Shown here one piece after another: positions 34,478-46,284 of a stretch of 64,000 nucleotides of DNA. The stretch lies in contig CM026426.1 in NCBI GenBank assembly GCA_014871385.1, forward strand, positions 96,454,572 to 96,518,571. The letters run 5' to 3'. The notes beneath the pieces are model-generated. The model did no database searches and was not told where the DNA came from. It worked only from the letters and a program-made list of their open reading frames with translations. Position 1 is the stretch's first letter, and the number at the start of each line of letters is the position of its first letter. The translations under genes were made by a program, and so were the position numbers. The DNA comes from Ceratodon purpureus. Taxonomy: Eukaryota > Streptophyta > Bryopsida > Pseudoditrichales > Ditrichaceae.

Positions 34478-34825
34478 ATGGCTCACAGTGCTAGGATTCC
34501 AGGGAGTCCTATCGCCTTGTTCGGGCCAGCCCAGTTTAGGAACGATTCTGACTTTAGCGACGATGAAGAGTATTTGGCGATCGTGGAGATGGGGACGAGA
34601 GTCAGGCCGAGTTTCTTACCTGCCATCCCGGGAGACGTCTCGGAGGGCATCATCTGGAAGATGTTGATGGTCGAGGACGACGACATCGAGAACTACAGAA
34701 CATGCATACTCCTCCGTTGTGTTTGCAGGGGGTGGAGGAACTTTGTGGATATTCAGCCATGTTGGTACCAGAGCCGACTTGCATTCAACCTGCGGCCTTA
34801 TATGGATTCTGAAGACGAGTCCTAG
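34478..34825 (+). CDS. Small F-box-like protein
   Basis: 115 residues from ATG 34478. After an acidic start, residues 48-95 read LPAIPGDVSEGIIWKMLM, then an acidic loop, then LLRCVCRGWRNFVDIQPCWY. This fits the F-box pattern (LP-x-D-x4-I, then L-x-x-V-C-R-x-W). F-box proteins bind SKP1 and bring substrates to SCF ubiquitin ligases; there is no room here for a substrate-binding domain, so it could be an adaptor-blocking or truncated form. No intron needed. First gene inside the left end of element C. Alternative: chance similarity in a short ORF. Confidence 0.5.
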   Translation: MAHSARIPGSPIALFGPAQFRNDSDFSDDEEYLAIVEMGTRVRPSFLPAIPGDVSEGIIWKMLMVEDDDIENYRTCILLRCVCRGWRNFVDIQPCWYQSRLAFNLRPYMDSEDES

Positions 34826-35516
34826 GAAATTGTTCGTTGAAACACTAAGGTGTAGGGTACCAAACATCGCAGTTTAGTACATCAAGACCTGCAATGATTA
34901 GGGTTTAGCGTAGTTGCAGGTCTGCGATGGTCGGATTGGTGTCGACCATTGTCCGGCACCTATCGGACAACGGGTCGGACACTGCATTGCACCCGAATAA
35001 GGCTGGTTTATCATGATATCATATCCTTAAGTATTGGCATCATGAAACTTTAACTGTTAAAGCATTGATGATACTGTAATCATACTTGTACATGTGTGGT
35101 CACTAATAAGTTCATGATGCCAATACATGTCCGGGGCCGTCTATCAATTCTGTTCTCGAGTGATACTCGTGTGATAGGGTGTATTATGAATGATATCATA
35201 CTCCCTAGACATATCGAGCGTGTTACGTTTTATGATTAAACCGTCGGCCCTGTTATAACTGCGTGTACGTCTGTTCCCAACTTGGGATTGATTTCATAAT
35301 CCAAAATCTAGGTGGATTATTAGTTTTATTGCAACTGAGAGGGAAAATTAAATGCCCATTTGGAACTATGATGATCATCGCCTCCCTTCTTCTATGTGTT
35401 GAGCGCCGTTGGTAATGCAGCACCATTGCGGAAAACGTTCTTCCTGGGTGGTGTAGCGTTGTCTATTCTCCGCGCGCTGACCTGCACCAACCTCAACTCA
35501 TTTCGAGCCGTGCCCG
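34826..35516. other. Non-coding spacer with a long-range inverted repeat
   Basis: AT-rich spacer without a credible gene. GTATTGGCATCATGAA (35031-35046) is exactly repeated inverted at 35111-35126, and the 64-base loop contains CTTTAACTGTTAAAG, itself a palindrome. Other palindromic words (TATCATGATA, GAGTGATACTC) crowd 35010-35230. Confidence 0.6.
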
Positions 35517-36356
35517 ATGGCTTGCTCGCGCGAGTGCCCTCCATCTTGTATGGAAGGGAGTAGCCGGTGCCTAAGCGAGTTTCTCCGATCGGACTACGAA
35601 TCCGCGGATTTGCCAGTGTGGGTTGATGCAGCGAGGAGAAGGGGAGGGGAGTTTCAACATGCGAAAGATGTGCCGAGATCCAAGGAATGTCTACGGACTT
35701 GGCTCGAATCCGTCGACGCGTTTCAGGAAGAGTATGGCCTCTTGTGTCCCGACTTCTCCGCCGTGCCCCTCATGGAGACCCGTCTGTGGGCGTCGAACTG
35801 GGACCCAGTCGCAGTGTTGCAGTTCCAATCCGTGGCGAATTGCACAGGCATCATGCATCCGATACGCGTGCGCATTCCAGCGGAACAGGTGGTGCAAAGT
35901 GGGGTCCGGGGGGACGAGGGACGTCGAAAGATCGTGCGGACACGGACTGGGGGTCCATCGAGCGATCGAGTGCGTGAGGGGTGTGCATGCGCGCATGCTT
36001 GATGGTGGAGGGCTGGAAGTCGGACGAGGACGACGCCACTCCGCCGGGATAGAATTAGAGGACTTGGCCAGGTTTCATTGCATATGGAAGCGGGAGGCGC
36101 TGCGCTGGAATCTCGTAGATCCATAAGGGCCGATGCAGAATCCCCTAATGCGACACGCAGATCCTCCGGTGATGCTAAGAAGCGTAAGGTGGACGAGGAG
36201 GAAGACCACTCGGAGCATGAAAGTGACGAGACTTGCGAAATGACGGACTACAAGTTCCAACGGTATTGCTGGAGAACGATGCCTTATCTCGGTGAGATGT
36301 CGGATATTGTGAACAAACAGGAGGGTTTTCCGCAGGGTTTTTGGGAAAACGCTTGA
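35517..36356 (+). pseudogene. Hypothetical protein with SV40-like nuclear signal, interrupted by TGA
   Basis: One frame from ATG 35517 to 36356 broken by TGA at 36000-36002. The first part (161 residues) has Trp-rich segments (LPVWVDAA, LETRLWASNWDP-like); the second part contains KKRKVDEEED, a likely nuclear localisation signal, and ends in GFWENA. The stop could lie in an unspliced intron, since an acceptor-like CAG precedes 36070, or could be a true mutation. No family recognised. Confidence 0.35.
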
Positions 36357-36732
36357 TTTTTATAGACGAGTGTTGCAGCTGTTAATGATTCTGCTCACTA
36401 CCAATCTTGGAATGCTTAACTCGGGCCTTCTCTTTCTCTGACTATTTTGTATATGGGACGAGAGTTTTCGTAAATTTTCGGCCTTACTATAATATTTATT
36501 CCCCGTTTATTATTATGCTGATCTTCCGATGATCAGAGCATATTTATGTTTTATAAAGACGGAGCTATTCCGAACGTCCCCCGTAGTTTGATATCTCCTT
36601 CCTGTTTCGAAAATATCCATCCAGTGCTGTTTCTAAGCACACATGCATCTTCCAACCTCTTATCTAATTGCGAATGCATTGCGTCAATAACGGAGATTCT
36701 CCGTGTTTAACCGAACACTATTTACTTCGTAA
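36357..36732. other. Convergent 3' spacer
   Basis: AT-rich spacer between the ends of two convergent genes. No repeat or gene seen. Confidence 0.4.
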
Positions 36733-37191
36733 CTACCTAGATTTCCTAGCTTGTTCGATGTCATTCTTCAGTTTCAGGTACTTGGATGGCCAAATCGCCT
36801 CCAGTTCCTCGACGTAAGTCTTAGGCTTTGAAGTTTCGGTCTCTACGGATGCGGCTGGTCTCCCCCGCGTGTTTCTTCGTATCGGACCTATCGCGGTCGT
36901 AGCAGCGGTGGAATGCTTCCTTCCCTGTGCTGGGGATGACCTCCCATTACTACTTCCTCCGGGCTTCCCGTACTTGTTGTTGTCCTTCCACTTGCATCCC
37001 TCGTTAGTTGGAATGCATAGACCTCCCCCCAATACTTGTACCTTGTCTACGCCGATGTCCTTGTCTCCACTGCCCGCTCCTGGAGCAGTTTCCTTATCAG
37101 TGTCCCCAACGACTTCGTTCCTCTCGGGATTCCAAGAGAGCAAGAACTCTAATACCTCATCCTCTAGACTAGTTATGTCACAAGGATCCAT
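36733..37191 (-). CDS. Hypothetical basic protein, 152 residues
   Basis: Open from ATG 37191. Acidic N-terminus (EDEVLEFLLSW), a Gly/Lys/Ser middle (KYGKPGGSSNGRSS) with RRNTRGRPAA, similar to an AT-hook GRP core, and a helical C-terminus (YVEELEAIWPSKYLKLKNDI). Together these could suit a DNA-associated accessory protein, but no family is recognised. A TATA box lies upstream on the - strand (TATATAAAC at about 37267-37275). It diverges from the hAT pseudogene and shares with it a 1.1-kb GTCCG-rich interval. Confidence 0.5.
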   Translation of the reverse strand: MDPCDITSLEDEVLEFLLSWNPERNEVVGDTDKETAPGAGSGDKDIGVDKVQVLGGGLCIPTNEGCKWKDNNKYGKPGGSSNGRSSPAQGRKHSTAATTAIGPIRRNTRGRPAASVETETSKPKTYVEELEAIWPSKYLKLKNDIEQARKSR

Positions 37192-38277
37192 CTTGTAACT
37201 GGAGAGGACTCGTCCACAATAACTTGCGGGCTAACTGCATCAAAAGGGACCTGTGTTATCGCACTTCCCGTTTATATATCATGGCATACCTTGCGCACTA
37301 TAGTCCGCCATTCGCCCTTTGCCGGACGACGCTGCCTCGGATTGAATCCGAACGAACGTTGCCTGCTGCCCCTATCCGACCGTATCGGCACAATCTCCTG
37401 GTAAAGGGCGGATGTGCGAGGTTCGTATTATCCGGCGCCGTTTTCACTGTCCAGACACAATCCGCCTTTCCGAAGTCGGATTCCGCTTCGCAAAGTTTCG
37501 ACCCCTGACTTATGCTCTAGAAGAACGACTCGATATTGTTTAATCGTTCCTGTAATCAACTATGTCCGCCTTCGCCGCAGTCCTGCCCCGAGGTCGCGTC
37601 CGACTGATTCCGGAACGCGCACGTTTCGATCGGCGGACCACGTGTGAGCCTCTAATCCGTCGGGGTACCTCGTTGATGTCCGATTGCGGAGTTACCACAT
37701 TCCGCAAAACGATCGGATTTCAGGTAGTCCGCCCGTCCGTGGTTGATCCATCTCCGTACATGGGCCAATCTCACGGAGTGCGAACCACCTTCCCGATGTG
37801 AGCACACGACTGCCATAATATGCAGATCCTGACCATCTTTTTCCTACAACGCGGACCAAAATCGAATCTGGTTACTGGACCGCCATCGATCCCGCCCTCG
37901 TCCGACTTTGTCCGCAACACCCGGAACAACTCCGCGATGTTCGGCTTCCTGGTCCCGGACACGCTCGGGGAGTGCCATAAAAGATGCGACTCACCACGAT
38001 CTGTTCTCCCTTCTTTGCACTGCGTGTCTCAGGACTTTGGGGTCTCGTCTGAGGTTCCTCTGCATGAGATCCAAGTGTGCTTAAGGGGTCAAGCATAGCC
38101 CACTGGAACGGACCGTCCGAACTCCATCGGAGATCTGGAACATAATCAGGGCAAGTCCATCCCTCCACCCTCGTTCAACGACGCTAGAAGTGCGTTGTCG
38201 GGCGCAATTTCTGTAATAGGTCCATCTCGCCTTAAATAGTGCGTTCACCCTCCAGATTCTTGCTTTCTGTCGCAGGC
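37192..38277. promoter_or_regulatory. Bidirectional GTCCG/CGGAC-rich promoter region of element C
   Basis: Between two divergent genes. TCCG-containing words occur every 20-40 bp across 37310-38000, in both orientations, with different flanks. TATA-like boxes face outwards: TATATAAAC on the - strand near 37270 and TTAAATA at 38232-38238 on the + strand before ATG 38278. Confidence 0.55.
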
Positions 38278-41200
38278 ATGCCGCGAAGAGTAGAGGCCTG
38301 GGATCAGTGGTGGCAAGACTTGGGCGTGGTGGGTGCGAGGCCTCAGAGACAGGTTAGGTGTAGAATTTGTAATGTGACTATTGTGTACTGTCGGGATAAA
38401 ATGTTCGCCCACTTTGGATACAGACCTTTAGGTGGTCCAGGTAACTACGGTATACAAATTTGCAGGTTGCTGAGTGCGCGGGTGAGGAGGTTGTTCGTAG
38501 ACTGCGGAGGTGAAGTTCCTAGAAGAGAGCCCAATGATGTCATGACATTGGCTTGGGAGGTGACGGGGTCCCAGATCCGGTAATACCTCAAGCTCCTGAT
38601 AACGAGGGGGCGTGCGCGAATGATGGGCCAGCTATGCAGGAGCCCGATATGGCACCCCAGGGTTCTCCACCCAAAGAAATGCGTCAAGTGAATATTGTGC
38701 AAGGATTCAAAGCTTCCACGAAGCTTCGATTAGATAAAGTCTGGGCGACGGCATTCTACGAAGCCAATATCCCATTCAACGTTGTTAAGCATCCTGCCTT
38801 CATTAACGCCGTTTGGGAAACAGTGCGATCCCGCTTCCCGACATACCTGCCGCCATCGATGAATGCTATTCGCATAAAACTGTTGAGCGCGAGAAAGGCG
38901 AAAATGGTGAGACAAGTAAAGGAACTCACGGGCAATTCCACAGAGAAATACGGTGTTACGATATGTGCAGACGGTTGGGACAACGTCCAGAGTCGTCCTC
39001 TTCTGAATGTTATCCAGAGTGGGACCAGGGGCAACGTTTTCCTTGGAACCATAGACACGACGGGACACTACAAAGATAGCGATTACATCGCTTCTCAGAT
39101 CCGTCCGTTTGTGGAACGGGTCGGACCGCAACATGTGGTCCAAGTTTGCACTGACAATGCTCCGAACATGCTTGGATCCAGTCGGATGCTCGAGACACGA
39201 TATCCTCACATTTATGTTCAAGGGTGTGCCGCACACTGCTTGGATCTGTTGCTCAAAGATTGGGGGAAGGAGGATTGGGTGAAGCACATAGTCAGAAAGG
39301 CGAGACTTATTTGTCTATGGGTTAGAAATCATCATTCATCAATGGCTTTGTTTCGCAGGATGTGTCCCAATCTGACCATCCGTTTGCCCGTTGAAACGCG
39401 GTTCGCGACGAATTTCATTATGATCGAGCGTCTTGTGGAACTTCGGAATGCATTTGAGAGAATGGTCATCGATCCGGCGTTTGCAGGTATTTTAGCAACC
39501 TATCCTGATGTGAACAGCTCAGCAGGGAAGAGGGTCCGCCTGATGCGGAAGTATGTGCGTGCGGACGGTTTCTGGAACACGTGCCATAACTTCTTATACA
39601 TGGTCATCCCACTAGTGAAGGCATTACGCCTTTTTGATGGGAAGGCACCTGCAATGGGCCTAGCTTGGAGGGCGATGTACGATTTGAAGAACCACGTCCG
39701 CAGTTTTTCCTCCCATCCGTTTAGATTGAACGCGGACCTGGCAGCAGACGCCATGGTCGCATTCGACCACAGATGGGCTATGATGTTGACAGATCTTCAT
39801 TAGGCAGGTGCGATGCTCAACCCGACCCTACGTGGATGGGCGCCACTTCATAACCACGAGGAGTCGAGGATCATTTTAACCGGGTTTTTCGCAAGTTATC
39901 CTCTAACGAGGAGAATTACGTCCAGATCCTTGTCCAGTATCAGGATTTCCTCGAGAATCGGGAGGCATTTGCTGATTCAACCGATCCCCAGGCGCACGGC
40001 ACTGCTATCCACGAATGGTGGGACGCAATGGGAGGTGGAGCCCGGGCTCTCCAAACAATTGCTAGACGTATACTTGGACAGGTTTGCTCCGTGTGTGCGT
40101 GTGAGCGCAACTGGAGCATGTACTCCTACGTGCACAGCAAGGTGCGCAATAGATTGAAACATGTACGAGCGGAGGACCTTGTGTATATCTACACGAACAG
40201 TAGACTCGTTCGTCACCGCCGGGCCCCGCGTCCGGCACAGTGGTATGGCTAAGAGGAGGTTCATTCCGACGATGACCTCGATGGCGAGGATCCGGACGAG
40301 GACGACGAGGAGGAAGACGTCGGACGGGGAGGAGACCATGTAGCGGACGATGTGGCGGACGATGCCCGCATGGATGGTGTCGGACAGGGCGGATTGGGCA
40401 TGGGCGGTGTCGGACTTGCGGACGACGATCCGCCCGAGAGCGACTTTGAGGAATCCGGATCGGACGACGCAGGATCTGACGGTGACAACGCTGGCAATGC
40501 CCGGATTGCCGAGCTCTTCCACAATATGTTCGACGCAGGACATCGCCGAGATGCGGTTGAAGATATCCTCCGCCAGGATAGTCGCGTCGGACGGCAGGCG
40601 TATGCTGGAGGTGAGCGTCGAGCTCAGATCCGATCAACGAAGCAAAAATACAGTCGGACAGAGGAGATGGTAGTCCGGCCCGGAGGATACCTATCGTCGA
40701 CACGGACTTCTCGCAGCCTTGGAGTGATTCTTTGTCATTTGGCCAGAGGGATTTCGACGAGAATCTGGCGAACATGGAGGGAGAGATTCGAACTGTTTTT
40801 CAGGAGGATTTACCACCTATCAATCGCCGGAGAGATGAAATAACGGAGGAAGATTCGAGAAGGAGGATGGCCGATTAGGAAGTTCAGACCCCGTCTGAGG
40901 AAATACGCCATCCCATAACTCGAAGCCTTGCTAGTACGTCCGGAAGTATGGCTGTAAACCAGCAACAGCCAGCTTCTGCCCTGCTCTCCACCCCCGTTGG
41001 TAGGGGTCACATCCTTCCGCAGCAGACCTCCGGCCGGGGACGCAGACGCCGAGCAGTAGGATCTGCTGTAACCAACGGTAGCCAGTCCGTTGTTCTGACC
41101 GCGTCTTCTTCACGCAGCCGGCCCGTGCGGAGAGGGGTTCCATCTACGTCAATCCGGGACCCTGCGGCACGTGCATCTAGTTGCACGACTGGGGAATGAG

Positions 41201-41520
41201 TGTCCAGTGGTCCTGCAAGGGGAAGTGTTATCCAACGAACAACAAGAGGTATAAAGCGAAAGAAAAGGTTCCAGGGGACTGCGTCGCGTTTTGCCCCGTA
41301 CGAACCTGACAACTCCGAAGGTAGACCAGAACTCAATGAAAATGGAATACGCGACCCCCAAGGATCCCGTCCAACGAAGAAGCTAGTTATCACCAGAGAC
41401 GATGAGTTGCGGCTAAGCACTAGAAGTCCGCGGTCTGATGACGACATGAGCACAGATGAATCCGAGGAGGACCGACGTTGCGACGAAGCCAACGACCCAA
41501 CTGTTCGGATCCGAGAGTGA
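38278..41520 (+). pseudogene. hAT transposase of element C, broken
   Basis: Starts with a BED-type zinc finger (VRCRICNVTIVYCRDKMFAHFGY). Then, after a frameshift near 38545, the DUF659/hAT core: YGVTICADGWDNVQSRPLLNV, VVQVCTDNAPNM, CAAHCLDLLLKDWGK and, after more lesions, CACERNWSMYSYVHSKVRNRL. Lesions: frameshift 38545, TAG 39801, frameshift near 39890, TAA 40250, frameshift near 40650, TAG 40876, TGA 41197. The catalytic D, D and E are still readable. An acidic and then basic tail of several hundred codons follows the hAT domain, as in the open copy at 49408. Element C could move only with transposase from elsewhere. Confidence 0.85.
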
Positions 41521-41537
41521 ACGCTCGCCTAGTCTTC

Positions 41538-41545
41538 ATACTACG
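41538..41545. repeat. 8-bp target-site duplication ATACTACG, left copy of element B
   Basis: ATACTACG immediately precedes the B terminus and recurs immediately after its right terminus at 55889-55896. Eight bases is the standard hAT duplication. Confidence 0.9.
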
Positions 41546-41570
41546 CAGAGTTGTCATAATGGACGGACTG
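41546..41570 (+). repeat. Left terminal inverted repeat of element B
   Basis: CAGAGTTGTCATAATGGAC followed by GGACTG. Pairs with 55864-55888 with mismatches only at bases 3, 4, 20 and beyond 23. The CAGAG start is typical of hAT ends. Confidence 0.88.
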
Positions 41571-41696
41571 GCCAAAAAATTGTCGTGTAGTCACGTGACG
41601 AACGTGACGGACAATTATCGGACGGACGCTTATCGGACGGGCTCCCGACCGCGAGCAAAATTACTGTCCTCACAGTTTACTACTGTTTACCATGGG

Positions 41697-42020
41697 TGGC
41701 GCCCGTCGTCGTGTCCGCGCGCGTCTTTGCGCCTGTTTGCGCCGGTCATATGTGGTTGTTCGCGCCCGTCGTCAGTCTCGCGCGCGCGCGGTGATCGCGC
41801 CCGATTACCCTCGCCCGATCAGGGTCGCCCGCGCCCGTCGCGCGCTCGCTGTGATCGCGCTCGTCGTCTGTCTCGCACGCGCACAGTAATCGCGCCCGAT
41901 TACCCTCGCCCGATCACGGTCGCTCGCGCCCGTATCTTAGGAATAACGTGCTCGCGCCCGTAGCAGCCTGCGCGCGCCCAACCTGCTCGCGCCCACACTG
42001 TCAGCCCCGTGAGTATAAAT
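41697..42020 (+). promoter_or_regulatory. CGCGCCCG array and TATA box of the small helical gene
   Basis: About 300 bp of repeated GCGCCCG cores, nearly all on the + strand, with spacers of 3-25 bases such as GTCGT and GATTACCCT. It ends 8 bp before TATAAAT (42014-42020). The downstream leader holds CTTCAACAGCCCAAGGGTAG at about 42071, shared with the next gene. Confidence 0.7.
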
Positions 42021-42141
42021 TGCCACCCTCCTCCACTGATTTCGCACCCCCTCACTTTGTGCATTTTGCCTTCAACAGCCCAAGGGTAGCTGATTGCTTA
42101 GTGCTACGGTGGGTTTCTCAACATTCGCTGTACCGTCCAAC

Positions 42142-42546
42142 ATGAATTCCAACGCCTGCAATTGCCAACAAATCAAGTCCATTATGAGTTTAACGAATGG
42201 TGCCACTCCACCGGGCACTGCACAGCGAACGGACACAGTTATTTGGTCAAAGCTGGAGCGACTCCGTCAACTGATTGAGTTCTTCAAGGATTGGATCTCT
42301 CGCCGTGACAAATTGGTGGCCTACGCAGAGAATGGACGCCCTCTGCCTCCAACCACTGAACAGCAGTTGGCAACTCAAGCGACTGTCGAAGAACTTGACT
42401 GTGAGATTGGCGATCTCATCAAAGAACTGAAGAAGGAGAAGGCAATACTTTGTGTCCCCAATATTGTCTCTAGTGCTCAAACGAACCATTTTGAGACGCA
42501 CTTGAAAGACCTAGAGGACCGGTACCTAGAGTGCATGGCACTGTAA
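42142..42546 (+). CDS. Small charged helical protein, 134 residues
   Basis: Chosen start is the ATG at 42142, about 120 bp after a TATA box. A Cys/Asn-rich start (NSNACNCQQIKSIM), then two long amphipathic stretches (KLERLRQLIEFFKDWISRRDKLV and TVEELDCEIGDLIKELKKEKA) typical of a helical bundle or short coiled coil. No catalytic motif. AATAAATAAAG at 42578 looks like a poly(A) signal. No family recognised; as the first gene inside element B it could be an accessory factor. Open and unbroken. Confidence 0.6.
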   Translation: MNSNACNCQQIKSIMSLTNGATPPGTAQRTDTVIWSKLERLRQLIEFFKDWISRRDKLVAYAENGRPLPPTTEQQLATQATVEELDCEIGDLIKELKKEKAILCVPNIVSSAQTNHFETHLKDLEDRYLECMAL

Positions 42547-42655
42547 TCGACATTACAATGAAGTGATACATTTTCAAAATAAATAAAGTATTTTTTTTTA
42601 ACTCTGAATTTGCAAGTTCTCTTTGGTTAATCTGATTTTTAACAGTGTTCTAGGT

Positions 42656-43038
42656 TGTGGTGGCGCCCGTCCTGGCCCAGTGCTCGCGACCGTCCATTCA
42701 GCGTTGGCGCCCGACGGTCGCGCCCGTGCAATTCGGATCGCGCCTGAATAATATCCGCGCGCCCGCGTCGACGTCCGCGCGTGCGCCCCTTCGGTACCCG
42801 GACGACGCCCGCGCGCGCCCGACGAAGACCGGGTCGGTACCCGCTCGCGCGCGGTAAAACCCGCTCGCGGCCGTCATATACCCGCCACTGAACCGCTCGC
42901 GCCCGTTGATATCCGCGCGGGCGCGGACGGATACACGGCCGAAACCCCGCCGTCGGTGCCCGCGCGCGCCCGTCGGGTTTCCGCTCGCGCCCGTAGCAGG
43001 TTGTTCGCGCCCGTTCCCTGGCGCCCGTGACTATAAAA
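42656..43038 (+). promoter_or_regulatory. CGCGCCCG array and TATA box of the coiled-coil/RING gene
   Basis: About 370 bp dominated by CGCGCCCG and GCGCCCGT, ending directly at TATAAAA (43032-43038). The leader contains CTTCAACAGCCCCCGGGTAG near 43091, matching the leader of the preceding gene over about 30 bases. Confidence 0.7.
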
Positions 43039-43316
43039 GGGCGATTTCCCACCTCATTTTGCACTCCCCCCCCCCCTTTGAGCACCTTGTCTTCAACAGC
43101 CCCCGGGTAGCTGATTGCGTGGTACTCAGGTGGGTCCCAGCACTCTGACACGTGTCCTTGTTTTTGTTCTCCAGAACTCTATGGTGTCTGTGTATTACAT
43201 TTGAGAATTTTGTAAAAGTTTATAATTTGTAAATGTGATTGAGGTTCTGGGGTAGTCGTAGGCTTTTAATTTTGCACCTTCGGAAGACTTCGAAGAACGA
43301 TCTACCTCGAGCAGAT

Positions 43317-45871
43317 ATGGAACGGCAACAACCAAATCAGCCAACGGCGGCAGAGCAGAGGAAAAAACAAAAGGATGCGGGACGGGCCAGGCATGGAAAC
43401 CTCCAACATAAGAGGGTCCACGTCTTATTGAATCCAGCAAAGCTGGCATTCAGAGGGTGGGAAGCTGCATCGCAACCGTGGACTCTAGCAACGTGTGAAC
43501 AATTCATTGAATGGTGCCACATTGGGAAGTTATTTCCGTTGCACCGTCATAAAAACAATCGTCAATCAAACAAGGCGAACATGAAATATTGCAAGAACCG
43601 TCAGCTTGGGAGGCGGAGTTTGGAGGTGTACCAGGTCCTATACAACCAGGCGATGAACGATAGAAATGAGGTTCCGCTCTTTATTTGTAGGATGGTATAT
43701 GCCGAGGTAGTGCTTCATAGGCAGGTGGACTGGAGGACCATACGGTTGACTCCTAGCGTCCAACGGCGTCCACATGAGATGGCGATACCTACAGGGGTCC
43801 TGAGATTTCCAGATGTGGACTGGGCATACTTGGATGATCCTGAGGATCAAGCGCCTGTTGAATGGAGTGACTCAGGGGAGGATAATGATTCTGATGGTAC
43901 GGTAGACCGTCCCCCTCAGTCACAAACAAGAGCAGCGACTAGTGCTAGAATCACACGGTTAAAAAAGAAGGATCCTGTGCTAGCTGCCTGTTTGTCGACG
44001 AGGAATTGTGCACCGCCTGCAAATCCTACTGGACCAGGTATTCCTCATCAGGCTCCTCTAGAAATCGTAGGGGGCCCGAGCAATGTTGATGTTGCTCCTC
44101 CTATATTAGTTCCATAGATTGCGGGCCCGAGCAATGTTGATGTAGCTCCTCATGTACTGAATCCATAGATTGCGGGCCCGAGCAATGTAATGGAAGATGA
44201 TGACACTGGGTTTGCAGATGAGTTGGAGGCTACAATAGCCGCCGCTGATGCCCAGGGCCTGCAAGCCGATGCATTGCAGAAGGAGCTGGAAGGAAAAAAT
44301 GCAATAATTTCTGAGATGGAGAAGACTATCCAGAACTTGTACGAAGAAGCTGATAGGATGAATGAGATTATACGGAAGCAGAATGAAGAGATTTCGCAAC
44401 TTAGATCTGCGAAGACTCCGACTTACGTACCCGAGGCAAGCCAAGCTCCAATCCCTGGTAGCCCTGGAATGAACGAGGAAGACGTGAATGCCATCATTGA
44501 ATCGGCCACGCACGGTCTCCTGGAAGATACCCTGGTCCGAGTTCCCCGTAAGCCAATCATTCCATTCGCGTCATCAAGTCAAGTGATGCACCTCCCCCAG
44601 CGGCAAATCATGTTCATAGATTCTCAAGAGACGGAGGACTCTTTGGGATTTCAACAGCCATCGGTACCCACTGTCTCCGAATTGCAAGCTACCAACGGGA
44701 TGCTCAGAAAGTATCTGATCGAGATGAGCAGACAGTACTACCAATGGAAGATTGCATGCATCATGAACGTCGACCGTTTCAGACAGATGCACGATGAGTT
44801 CAAGAAGATTGACCGCGGTTACCTCCAGCTTAACTCCAAGAGAGATTTCGGACTTACCTCGTGGGCAGATCGAGATGAAATGTTCCCTGACGACATACCG
44901 ATGATTGGTAAAGCAATAGATTGGACGCAGTTGGAGTGGAAGTACAAGACCGCCATATCCAATGAGAAGATCCCTAAAAATACAAAGCCAAGATTGCTCT
45001 GGCCCAATCCAGCGAAGTATGTGTTGGATGGAACCAAGTGTGCAATTTGTTGCAATCTATTTGGGCCAGAGGGGGGCTGGCAATTGGGATCCTGTCAATG
45101 CATGTATCATCCACAATGCTTGATTTCCCATGCCTTGATACGTCGGCGGTGTGCAGTATGTAAGGCCCCCTTAATAAGCGTTTTTATGAGCAATTCGGCC
45201 TAGTGAATTGGATGCCACCGCATTGGGAGCTAAATAAGGAAAATACTCCTGACTTTCCGGACAAGTGGGGTGAAGACTTCATTTGGAATTGGCTTATGGG
45301 AATGCACCAGTCCTATGTTAAACAAATGAGCAATCAGTGGAGGTGGGACCAGAAACCTGCGGAGATTGTACGGATCTGCCACGAACTCATCTAGGCCGGG
45401 ACGGAGGAGGAACTCGAGGGAAGGAGGAATTTCTTCTACCAAGTGCTACATGGGTATTGGGATATTCAAACTTGTACATTCCAGTACGGCCGCCATCCTC
45501 TTGGATTTAAGTGGAATTCCAAAGGGGAGTTGGTTGCGGATCAGATCAAGGAGTTGCACGACATGACTGCAAAGGATTTCCGGATCGCTGAGGAAGTACA
45601 AACCGCGGAATCTGAATGGGATATATTGTTCAAGAATCAAGCCGTGGATTTCCTATGTGCGGAAGTGGCTCCGGATGTCGTAACAGTGCTCCGTCGGATG
45701 CGCAACAACAACTTCATGGAAGCAATGCTTGGAGGAGATGGCATAGCGAAGAGAATCCGTTCTGCCAAGCGGAAACTCATTGCCAACGATGGGGCAGAAA
45801 GTAGTGCAGCATGTACCTCTCGTGCTCGACACGATGAGGGTGGATCGAGTTCCTCCGCACCGGGCACGTGA
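43317..45871 (+). pseudogene. Coiled-coil/RING gene of element B with three TAGs and a frameshift
   Basis: From ATG 43317: conserved N-terminal domain (LAFRGWEAASQPWTLATCEQF, then MVYAEVVLHRQVDWRTI), an acidic linker, a 51-bp repeat carrying TAGs at 44115 and 44166, then in the same frame a coiled coil (about 44190-44400) and a RING-like finger (CAIC, SCQCMYHPQC, CAVC; 45037-45165). A one-base shift between 45150 and 45200 leads to VNWMPPHWELNKENTPDFP, then TAG at 45392 and an open stretch to TGA 45871. Each TAG fits a former CAG. The N-terminal domain matches 61745 and, more weakly, 7983-9476. Either a recent pseudogene or a gene needing stop suppression. Confidence 0.65.
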
Positions 45872-46284
45872 CGTCGTGGAGATCCATGAGTGAAGTCCAC
45901 ATTCTGTAAAAAGATATAGGAATATAAATACATGTAGATGGCATAGGGGTATGGATAGGTTTGGGATTACATTCACATGTTTAATGTTTGATAAACTCAA
46001 ACAATGGATGATAATTTGCTTTTGTAAATCATTGTCGTGATTCTCAAGACGCTTTTATGCTCCCTTCATAATACATTGGCCTCCCTTTTTTTGATTGCCA
46101 ATCATGTTATTCATTCCGCCCGTTGTCTCATCTCCTTCCATCGTATGATAAGTGTATAAATATCTCTGTTGCACACCAAAATGTTTAATATGGTCAGTGG
46201 ATTTAAGTCATGCTAAGAGAACTTAAGTTATTGTAAGTGTATTTAACTTATGGACTGAATTTTATGTTACGTGGATTTGAACTC
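45872..46284. other. 3' spacer of the coiled-coil/RING gene
   Basis: AT-rich; short TTAAGT-rich words (46195-46250). No gene or repeat recognised. Confidence 0.4.
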
